A DNA stretch of 5,375 nt, from the NCBI GenBank assembly GCA_023450775.1, contig JAEXGP010000423.1, positions 1-5,375 on the forward strand. The letters run 5' to 3'. Each line of letters begins with the position of its first letter. Positions within the stretch are counted from its first letter, which is position 1. Positions 1 through 5,375 of the stretch are shown piece by piece. This stretch comes from Actinomycetes bacterium. GTDB lineage: Bacteria > Actinomycetota > Acidimicrobiia > Acidimicrobiales > Microtrichaceae. The notes beneath the pieces were generated by a model. The model made no database searches. It saw nothing but the letters and a program-made list of their open reading frames with translations, and was not told the origin of the DNA. The position numbers and the translations under genes are program-made.

Positions 1-3000
1 GCCAGCGTCAGCACGTCGACGTCGATCCCGGTCTGCCGGCCGTCGGCGGTCTCGAGCAGCGTGCGCCCGGCGGCGATCTCCACGTCGCTCTCCGGCGCAC
101 GGGTGCCGCTGCCGTCGCACGCCTGCAGGTGGAGGGGGTTGCGCGCCAGCGCGTCGCCCACGGTACCGGTGACGGAGAGCCCGACCGGCTGGTCGCCGAT
201 CGTGAGGAGATCGGTCCGGCACTCCCCGGGCAGCGACATCGACACGTCGGGCTGGGCCTGCGTGGGGAGCCCGAGCTCGGCGATGCCGACGGGGACGATG
301 GTCGGCGTGCCGCTGAACCAGTCGAGCGACGTGACCTCCTGCACCTCGTCGATGCGGAACCGGAAGGTGGTGCCGGTGATCGGGCCCGTCGGCACCTGGA
401 CGGTGGTCGTGGTGCCGCGATCGCCGTCCCGGGAGACCGTGCCGTCGGCGTTCGCGTTGGAGGAGACGCCGGCCGCGGCCAGGTCGAGCGTGGGCCCGTC
501 GACGCCGTCGACCTGCAGCGTCACCTTCGTGGGCACCGAGTGCCGGCCGTCGGTGACGATCGTCATCGGCAACCCGTCGACGGTGACCGGCTGCGGGTAG
601 GTGATCTCGATCCAGTCGCCGACGGCGCCGTTGACCGGGGTCTGCCAGGCGGTGGCGTCGTCGCCGTCGACCGCCACCGAGGCCCGCGAGCGCAGGTCGC
701 CGGCCAGGGTGGCCCCGGCGGTGGCGGTGAGGCCGCCCTCGGCGGCGTCGCGGGCGCCGATCAGCTCGTCCACCATCGCGTCCGGGATGCGACCGGAGAT
801 CCGGGCGGTGCCGAAGGGCAGGAACCGACGCGCCACCGGGCCCTCGACCCAGCGGAGCATCCGGCGCTCCTCGTCGTCGGTCACGACCTCCGACGAATTG
901 GCGGCGCGGCGCTGGAACACGTACGACAGCGGGCGGTCGAGCGAGCTCCGGCCGAGCGTGTCGAGCAGGTCCGTGGGCGGGCGGACGACCTCCTGGGTCG
1001 GGGCCACACCGGGCACGGTCACCTCGGCGATGCCGACGTCGGAGATGCCGGTCCAGCGGGCCAGCTCGCCCAGGTTGGTCCGGGTGATCGTGATCCGCAG
1101 CGTGCGGAACGTCCGTTCCGGGAACGTGATCTCCTGTCCGGGCGGCGTGCGGGAGGCGTCGGTCACCTCGACGGCCACCGGATCGGACGTCAACGGGTCG
1201 CCGGCGCCGGGGTCGTCGACCGCCCGCTCGTCCTCGTCGAAGGTGAGCTCGACGCCGGTGATCCAGCGGTTGGCGGCCTTCTGCACCTGGAGGAGCGAGA
1301 GCCGGTCGGTGGTCACCGGCTCGTCGAACGTGAGCTGCAGGAACTCCCCGTCCACGCCCTCGAACGCGCCGACCTGCCATGCGGTGGCGGGGTCGCCGTC
1401 GATCGCCCGGGCGGCGCGGCCGCTGGCGGTGTAGCTCACCGGGTTGCCGTAGGAGCTGGCCCGTGCCGTCGCCCCACCCACCTGCTCGCTCACCGTGAAG
1501 GCGTCGTCGTCCGCGTCGGGGAACTGGTCCAGGCGGTTGTCGGCCGGGTCCTTCACGAGCGGCGTCTCGCCCGCCATCTCGGTGTAGCCGTCGTTCTCCC
1601 GGACCGAACCCCAGCGTCGGGCCTGGCGCCGGTTGGTGTCGGTCACGACCAGGGACGAGTCGGGCTCGGCGGCGATGGCCTCCATGCCGTCGTCGTCGCC
1701 GGCGAACGTGGCCGAGTAGAAGAGCGGCCGGTCGACCTGCAGCCCGCCCGACGCAGCGAGTCCGACGATCCCGGCGGCGTTGCCGGCCAGCAGCACCGGC
1801 GACGAGGCCTGCTCGGTCCGCAGCATGGGCCGCGGGTCCTCCACGGGGAAGACCGACACCGGCGCCGGGTCGCCGTCGGTGGTCGGCGTGCCGTACTCGA
1901 TGGCGTCGTCGAGCGGGAGGCGGGGATCGGCGTCGTTGGGTGCGGCGTCGCCGAACGTGGTCGGCTCACCCAGGCCCGGGGCGCTGCCCAGCACCGCCTG
2001 CAGCCAGCGGGGCCGCGGCGTGCGGAACCGCTCGTACTGCAGGTCCGCCCGGTGCACGATCTGGTCCACGCCGAGCAGCCGGGCGATCGGGGCGATGGTG
2101 GCCGGGTCGACCGTGCCCTCCTGCAGCGGCAGGTCCCAGTCGTTCAGCATGTTCGCCGAGGCCGGCGTGCCGTAGGGGATGAGCTCCCTGGCGACGTAGT
2201 CGCGGTCCATCAGACCGGGCGTGATCGGGTCCACCGTGTTGCCCCAGCGGTAGGTGGCGAAGTCCACGCCCGGGATCTCGGCGACCCGGTACCGGCTATC
2301 GCCCTCGTCCAGGTAGGCGGCGGCGTCGGTCCAGTAGGTCGGGACGTCGCTCGGACGGTCCAGGTTCTCGTCGACCATCTGGCCCCGGAACAGCGCGAGC
2401 TGGTTCACGCAGATCAGCACCAGCAACGCTCCCGCCACGGCCACCCGCCACCCCGGCCGCCAGCGTCCGACGGCGGCCGCCCCCGCGCCCAGGAACACGG
2501 CCAGGCCGAGCGCGATCAGCGGCACCGCCCGGGGGGTGGAGCGGAAGGCCAGGCCCGAGTCGGTGGTCGTCCACTGCTTGAACGCCGCGCCCGCAGGCGA
2601 GGACGCGGTCCACGGGTGGGCGCCGACGCCGATGACCAGGCCGGCCACGACCAGCAGGGCGAAGTAGCCTCGGTGGCGGAACCGCGTGAGCAGCCCGCCG
2701 CAGAAGGCCAGGATCGGCAGCAGGTAGCTGAGCGCCAGCGCCGGCACGGCCTGGACCATCGTGATCGCCGGTCGGATCCACGGTCCGAGCGCGTCCCGGC
2801 CGTAGAAGTACCAGTAGCCCAGGCCGCGCAGCAGCTCGGGCGCGACGGCGGCGTTGGCCACCACGTAGTACGTCTCGGTGTAGCGGAGGATCGGGATGCC
2901 GAACGCCCCCTGGACGGCCAGCCCCGCGATCCACCAGAAGCTCGTGATCAGCGTGAGCACGCTGATGCGCAGGCCGGCGGCGAGCGTGCGCCGCAGCGTC

Positions 3001-3692
3001 GCCTCCTTCGCCACGAACGTGGCGTGCGCCATCCACAGCACGGGCGCCACCATCACGAGCAGCAGCGACGTGGCGTTGACGCCACCGACGGTCAGCGTGA
3101 CCAGCGCGAACGCCGCCGGGGCCCGCCAGCCCCCGGTGCGGATGGAGCGAGCGGCCAGCCCGACCAGCCACGGCAGGCCGGCGAACGGCAGCAGGATCAC
3201 CGAGATGCGGGCGCCGTAGTCGAGCAGGTACGGGCTGAGCGCGTAGGCGAACGACGCCACGGTCACGCCGGCGGACTGCCAGCGCAGCTCCTTGAGCAGG
3301 AACCGCACGCCCAGGCCCGCCGCGCAGATGATCGAGCCGAGCCAGAGCCGCTGGGCCACCCAGTCGGGCACCCCCAGCGTCTGCATGAGCCAGTAGTACG
3401 GGCCCATCGGCCAGAGGTAGCCGATGTTCTGGTGCGTGATCGTGCCGAGCCCGATGTTCGGGTCCCACATGGACACCGCACGGGACAGCAGCCGGCCCGG
3501 ATCGAGGTACAGGTACGTCTTGGTGTCGGCGCCGATGCGCCCCGGCTTGGTCAGGAGCAGCGGCACGTAGGCCACGGCGACGAGCACGAGCGCGCCGATC
3601 GGGACGTGGCGGAGGCGGTCCCCGAACGATGGGCTCGACTCCGGCTCGTCGGGCGGCGAGGCCGGGGTCGGGGTCGTCGAGGGCGCGGACAT
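1..3692 (-). CDS. AftD-like alpha-(1->3)-arabinofuranosyltransferase (DUF3367, GT-C membrane glycosyltransferase), 3' end outside window
   Basis: The frame is open for 1230 codons and runs off the left edge. The start is the ATG at 3692; an in-frame TAG at 3708-3710 excludes anything upstream, and the next Met is residue 75. After a Pro/Ser/Glu-rich cytoplasmic tail (1-30), a first membrane helix (about 32-48) leads into GADTKTYLYLDPGR (54-67), whose acidic residues D56 and D64 sit where GT-C enzymes keep catalytic or donor-binding acids just outside the membrane. About nine more hydrophobic segments follow up to residue 435. The rest looks exported, with two F5/8 type C-like modules at about 740-895 and 986-1143, each carrying a DGDxATAWQ motif, and a possible C1158-C1192 disulfide. 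Known mycobacterial AftD is about 1400 residues and adds arabinofuranose from decaprenyl-phospho-arabinose to cell-wall arabinan, so perhaps 150-200 residues are missing here. No Shine-Dalgarno is visible before the ATG. The family is a confident call from remembered features; the arabinose substrate is inferred from the family, and another envelope glycan is possible. Confidence 0.85.
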   Translation of the reverse strand, partial: MSAPSTTPTPASPPDEPESSPSFGDRLRHVPIGALVLVAVAYVPLLLTKPGRIGADTKTYLYLDPGRLLSRAVSMWDPNIGLGTITHQNIGYLWPMGPYYWLMQTLGVPDWVAQRLWLGSIICAAGLGVRFLLKELRWQSAGVTVASFAYALSPYLLDYGARISVILLPFAGLPWLVGLAARSIRTGGWRAPAAFALVTLTVGGVNATSLLLVMVAPVLWMAHATFVAKEATLRRTLAAGLRISVLTLITSFWWIAGLAVQGAFGIPILRYTETYYVVANAAVAPELLRGLGYWYFYGRDALGPWIRPAITMVQAVPALALSYLLPILAFCGGLLTRFRHRGYFALLVVAGLVIGVGAHPWTASSPAGAAFKQWTTTDSGLAFRSTPRAVPLIALGLAVFLGAGAAAVGRWRPGWRVAVAGALLVLICVNQLALFRGQMVDENLDRPSDVPTYWTDAAAYLDEGDSRYRVAEIPGVDFATYRWGNTVDPITPGLMDRDYVARELIPYGTPASANMLNDWDLPLQEGTVDPATIAPIARLLGVDQIVHRADLQYERFRTPRPRWLQAVLGSAPGLGEPTTFGDAAPNDADPRLPLDDAIEYGTPTTDGDPAPVSVFPVEDPRPMLRTEQASSPVLLAGNAAGIVGLAASGGLQVDRPLFYSATFAGDDDGMEAIAAEPDSSLVVTDTNRRQARRWGSVRENDGYTEMAGETPLVKDPADNRLDQFPDADDDAFTVSEQVGGATARASSYGNPVSYTASGRAARAIDGDPATAWQVGAFEGVDGEFLQLTFDEPVTTDRLSLLQVQKAANRWITGVELTFDEDERAVDDPGAGDPLTSDPVAVEVTDASRTPPGQEITFPERTFRTLRITITRTNLGELARWTGISDVGIAEVTVPGVAPTQEVVRPPTDLLDTLGRSSLDRPLSYVFQRRAANSSEVVTDDEERRMLRWVEGPVARRFLPFGTARISGRIPDAMVDELIGARDAAEGGLTATAGATLAGDLRSRASVAVDGDDATAWQTPVNGAVGDWIEITYPQPVTVDGLPMTIVTDGRHSVPTKVTLQVDGVDGPTLDLAAAGVSSNANADGTVSRDGDRGTTTTVQVPTGPITGTTFRFRIDEVQEVTSLDWFSGTPTIVPVGIAELGLPTQAQPDVSMSLPGECRTDLLTIGDQPVGLSVTGTVGDALARNPLHLQACDGSGTRAPESDVEIAAGRTLLETADGRQTGIDVDVLTL

Positions 3693-3707
3693 GGACGGCG
3701 GGGAACG

Positions 3708-3794
3708 CTAGTTGCCCGGGACCCCCAGGTCGCGGCGCTCCGACCCCAGCGCGGCACTCCGTGCCACCCAGGGTGCGGTCGGGGTGGCGCTCAG
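3708..3794 (-). pseudogene. Possible 3' tail of an upstream gene severed by the IS
   Basis: In the same frame as the aftD-like gene, the minus strand between the insertion border and the TAG at 3708-3710 is open for 28 codons, ending DLGVPGN. About 25 of the 28 codons end in G or C, like the neighbouring gene. The stop lies 15 nt before the aftD-like ATG, a spacing typical of an operon. I infer, without proof, that an upstream gene ended here and that its body lies beyond the right edge, cut off by the insertion. The stretch is too short to recognise any family, and an open frame of this length is common by chance at this GC content. Otherwise it is simply the 5' leader of the aftD-like gene. 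Confidence 0.3.
3790..3794. repeat. Target site duplication CTCAG, left copy
   Basis: CTCAG directly abuts the left terminal repeat and is identical to the five bases outside the right terminal repeat. Five bases is within the range known for IS1380 elements. The alternative of a longer 16-bp inverted repeat would leave no duplication (GCTC versus CAGC), so the 14-bp repeat plus 5-bp duplication is the better reading. Confidence 0.88.
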
Positions 3795-3808
3795 CCTGGA
3801 TCCACCGG
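3795..3808 (+). repeat. IS1380 terminal inverted repeat, transposase-distal (downstream) end
   Basis: CCTGGATCCACCGG on the plus strand matches the opposite end of the element in inverted orientation at all 14 positions. It lies downstream of the transposase stop and is preceded by the CTCAG duplication. The repeat contains the palindrome GGATCC. Confidence 0.92.
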
Positions 3809-3884
3809 CCTGGGTGTTGATCGTTGCTGGTTCGGGCTGTCGGGCTCGCTGGGGTGTTCGGCATGGTGTGGGGGCGCGGCGAAG

Positions 3885-3900
3885 CAGGCGGTAGCGCCTG
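3885..3900 (-). terminator. Short hairpin downstream of the transposase, possible weak terminator
   Basis: A perfect 6-bp stem, CAGGCG with CGCCTG, closes a 4-nt loop and lies about 53 nt past the transposase stop, inside the element. There is no T-run after it on the minus strand, so intrinsic termination would be weak at best. In such GC-rich DNA a stem of this size can occur by chance. If it does not terminate, transposase transcripts would continue into the aftD-like gene. Confidence 0.2.
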
Positions 3901-3953
3901 GCAGGTTGTCGACGCTCGGCGTGGTCTGCGGTGCGTCGGGCCGCTGGCGGTTG

Positions 3954-5249
3954 TCAGCCTGATGGCGCGGGGAGTGCTCGGAGCTGGTCGACGATGCCGG
4001 TGAACTGTTCGGCCCAGGGCCAGCGGGTGGGGAGGTGCAGGGTGCGGGTCCGGCCGCTGGTGGTGACGCGTCCTGCGACGGCGAACAGTCGGCGCCGCAT
4101 GGTCTTCGCGACCCGTGGTGCCTGCTCGCCGACGCCGAGGGTGACGGCCCAGCGCATCAGGTTGTGCGCGACCGTCGCGAACACGGCCCACGCGGCGTTT
4201 GCTTGGAACACTCCGGAGGGGCAGTGGTTGAGTCCGGCGCCTTCTTTGAGGTCACGGATGGCGAGCTCGACCACGGCATGGGCCCGGTGGTGCTCATCGA
4301 CCTCGATGGTGGTGCCGGAGCAGTCGGTGATGAACGCGTGGTGTCGCCACTCGTCGAACAACGCTGGCTGGTCCCCTTTGATGCGGGTGCGTCGCACGAC
4401 GAGACGATGACCGTTGTAGGGGGTCTCGGCGACCTGAGCGTCGCCGGACTTCGTGTAGGCGATGTCGATCCAGTCGTCATCGGGGATCGCCGCGATCGCA
4501 GCGATGATCGGGGCTTGGCGGCGCACGGTGATCGAGTAGCGCACGTCGTGGTCGCGGCACGCCGTGACGATCTTGTTGGACCAGAACCCCGAATCCGCTC
4601 GCAACGTGATCGGGCCGGTCGCGCCGGCGCGCCGGACCCGGGCGATGGTCTCGCGGACGAACCGTTCGGCGCCGCGGGCGGTGTTGGCTGACCCTTTGCG
4701 GAACCGGATGTGGAGCATCTCGCCGGTGTCGGCTCGGACCGCGACGAGTGGATGGAGGCCGCGTTGGCGGGTGTAGCCGAACCCGGCGCCCTGCTTCTGA
4801 TAGCCGTGGACCTCACAGATCGTGGAGTCGATGTCGATCACCAACGGGCCGTCACCCGGCCCAGCTCCGGTTGTCCACGCCGCGCGCAACGCGTGTTCGG
4901 CGAAGCGGTCGAGTTGGCGGACATGACCGAACGTGAAGCTCCGCAGGAACGTCCCGATCGTCGACGGCGCTGCGACCCGATGCCCCAACACCTGCGAGGT
5001 CGACCCGGCACGCAACACGTCGACGTCGTCGATGCAGTCCGCCCCAGCGACCATCGCCTCGATCACCGTCATCGCCTTGACGCCAGCGTTCGCAGCGCCC
5101 GGACCGTCGAGTCGGATCATGCCCTGGGCGGCGTCGATCAGGCCGAGATGCTGCGCGGTCGTGGCGGTCAACACCAGCCCAGCGTTCGCCACCGCACGGT
5201 CGTCATCGAAGGTCACACGGACCGCGTCGAGGCTCTGGCAGGCTTTCAC
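3954..5249 (-). CDS. IS1380-family DDE transposase, intact
   Basis: This 431-residue protein catalyses cut-and-paste or related movement of the surrounding element by binding its terminal repeats and joining the ends to target DNA. The RNase H-like catalytic core is visible. VIDIDST (137-143) gives the first acid, D139 or D141; RADSGF (217-222) gives D219; and VVELAIRDLKEG (327-338) gives E329 as the likely final acid, preceded by an HHRAH stretch. GYQKQGAGFGYT (149-160) and FRKGSANT (183-190) are also typical of the family, as is the region after the last acid (NAAWAVFATVAHNLMRW). The N-terminal 100 residues probably contribute to end recognition. Length is normal for the family and there is no frameshift or internal stop. 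The start is GTG at 5249, with a possible AAAGGG ribosome site 10 nt upstream; no better in-frame start was evident. The stop is TGA at 3954-3956. Expression is probably damped by a leader hairpin (5253-5323). Confidence 0.93.
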   Translation of the reverse strand: MKACQSLDAVRVTFDDDRAVANAGLVLTATTAQHLGLIDAAQGMIRLDGPGAANAGVKAMTVIEAMVAGADCIDDVDVLRAGSTSQVLGHRVAAPSTIGTFLRSFTFGHVRQLDRFAEHALRAAWTTGAGPGDGPLVIDIDSTICEVHGYQKQGAGFGYTRQRGLHPLVAVRADTGEMLHIRFRKGSANTARGAERFVRETIARVRRAGATGPITLRADSGFWSNKIVTACRDHDVRYSITVRRQAPIIAAIAAIPDDDWIDIAYTKSGDAQVAETPYNGHRLVVRRTRIKGDQPALFDEWRHHAFITDCSGTTIEVDEHHRAHAVVELAIRDLKEGAGLNHCPSGVFQANAAWAVFATVAHNLMRWAVTLGVGEQAPRVAKTMRRRLFAVAGRVTTSGRTRTLHLPTRWPWAEQFTGIVDQLRALPAPSG

Positions 5250-5252
5250 TCT

Positions 5253-5323
5253 GAAGGTGCCCTTTCGTTTGCGGCTGTGGAGGCGTAGAGAACCGCCATC
5301 GTCGCAACAGGAAGGGCACTTTC
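5253..5323 (-). promoter_or_regulatory. Leader hairpin of the transposase mRNA that could hide its ribosome site
   Basis: On the minus strand the arm GAAAGTGCCCTTC (5323 to 5311) can pair with GAAAGGGCACCTTC (5266 to 5253). This gives about 12 base pairs with one A-C mismatch and one bulged A, enclosing a loop of roughly 44 nt. The 3' arm includes the AAAGGG candidate ribosome site and ends 3 nt before the GTG start. Several other IS elements (IS10, IS50) are known to use such hairpins to block translation from external read-through transcripts. The pairing is seen directly in the sequence, but the regulatory role is an inference. The pair could instead be a transposase or host factor binding motif near the end. 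Confidence 0.45.
5260..5265 (-). promoter_or_regulatory. Candidate ribosome binding site of the transposase
   Basis: The minus strand reads AAAGGG here, 10 nt before the GTG at 5249. It is a weak, slightly distant purine-rich match to a Shine-Dalgarno sequence, but the best one near this start. It lies inside the 3' arm of the predicted leader hairpin, so it would be paired in a folded transcript. Confidence 0.45.
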
Positions 5324-5355
5324 CGCGGATACGCGCCGATCACCTACCGATCACA

Positions 5356-5369
5356 CCGGTGGATCCAGG
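5356..5369 (-). repeat. IS1380 terminal inverted repeat, transposase-proximal (upstream) end
   Basis: Reading inward on the minus strand this is CCTGGATCCACCGG, identical over 14 bp to the other end of the element. It lies upstream of the transposase start. Similarity continues weakly inward, with TGATCG present near both ends after small gaps. It is directly followed on the plus strand by the CTCAG duplication. Confidence 0.92.
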
Positions 5370-5374
5370 CTCAG
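5370..5374. repeat. Target site duplication CTCAG, right copy
   Basis: This is the second copy of CTCAG, abutting the right terminal repeat. Only one host base (C at 5375) follows before the window ends, so the sequence that originally joined the left flank is not visible here. Confidence 0.88.
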
Positions 5375-5375
5375 C

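Larger units (their letters stand above)
3795..5369 (-). mobile_element. Complete IS1380-family insertion sequence, 1575 bp
   Basis: The element is bounded by perfect 14-bp terminal inverted repeats (CCTGGATCCACCGG inward from each end) and flanked by identical 5-bp direct repeats CTCAG. It carries one intact transposase gene on the minus strand that fills most of its length. There are 120 bp between the transposase start and the right end, and 159 bp between its stop and the left end. The size and the 5-bp duplication fit what is known of the IS1380 family (roughly 1.6-2 kb, 4-5 bp duplication). Intact ends, an intact gene and an undecayed duplication all point to a recent and possibly still active copy. 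The left border lies 102 bp upstream of the aftD-like start codon, with the transposase pointing toward that gene. The 145 bp of non-coding DNA inside the left end holds only a small hairpin. Confidence 0.93.

Noticed and set aside
61..2182. Several plus-strand frames (61-600, 601-1434, 1780-2175, 1940-2182) and the minus-strand frame 1643-1969
   Set aside because: They are Ser/Arg/Pro-rich shadows of the exported region of the aftD-like protein, which has consistent module motifs in its own frame.
3795..3953. A passenger gene or small RNA in the left non-coding part of the IS
   Set aside because: No convincing start with a ribosome site and no conserved RNA motif could be seen; only the short 6-bp hairpin at 3885-3900 stands out.
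129..3962. A 1277-codon plus-strand open frame opposite the aftD-like gene
   Set aside because: Its translation is a low-complexity Arg/Gly/Ala/Asp/His-rich string with no recognisable domain. It runs antisense to the coherent membrane protein and crosses the IS border. Long antisense frames are expected when codon third positions are nearly all G or C.
2296..4191. A 631-codon minus-strand open frame spanning the start of the aftD-like gene and the left part of the IS
   Set aside because: It is in a different frame from both real genes, overlaps both, is Arg/Pro/Gly-rich, and crosses the IS border; it is a frame shadow.
4035..5288. Plus-strand open frames (4035-4691, 4710-5288) and the minus-strand frame 4157-4816 within the IS
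   Set aside because: All overlap the intact DDE transposase in other frames and show no domain of their own; IS1380 elements normally carry one gene.
5270..5369. A sigma-70 type promoter for the transposase in the right end of the IS
   Set aside because: I found no pair of -35 and -10 hexamers with acceptable spacing on the minus strand; TTGCGA followed by TACGCC has a spacing of only 14 nt and a poor -10.

Overview
The window is GC-rich DNA from a high-GC Gram-positive bacterium, probably an actinobacterium. Codon third positions are almost all G or C, and the main gene belongs to the AftD (DUF3367) family of actinobacterial membrane arabinofuranosyltransferases. A non-mycobacterial actinobacterium such as an acidimicrobial lineage is plausible, but the sequence alone does not fix the genus.

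The layout is simple and both supported genes read leftward (minus strand). Positions 1 to 3692 are one uninterrupted frame of 1230 codons that runs off the left edge. It encodes an AftD-like, GT-C type polytopic membrane glycosyltransferase with a large exported region holding two F5/8 type C (discoidin-like) carbohydrate-binding modules. Because its stop codon lies outside the window it is easily overlooked, and long antisense frames on the plus strand are only its shadows.

Positions 3795 to 5369 are a complete 1575-bp IS1380-family insertion sequence. It has perfect 14-bp terminal inverted repeats, one intact DDE transposase gene (3954 to 5249) and a 5-bp target duplication (CTCAG) at both borders. 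The window ends one base beyond the right-hand duplication.

Between them, positions 3693 to 3794 are the only non-IS, non-aftD DNA. This stretch is 102 bp long and contains an open frame ending in TAG 15 nt before the aftD-like start, which may be the tail of an upstream gene cut off by the insertion. The element points its transposase toward the aftD-like gene, so the insertion has probably replaced that gene's native upstream context. It could break operon transcription or supply read-through. I see no RNA gene, CRISPR array or novel multi-gene system. The points worth following are the recent insertion, a hairpin in the transposase leader that would hide its ribosome binding site, and the duplicated binding modules in the glycosyltransferase.
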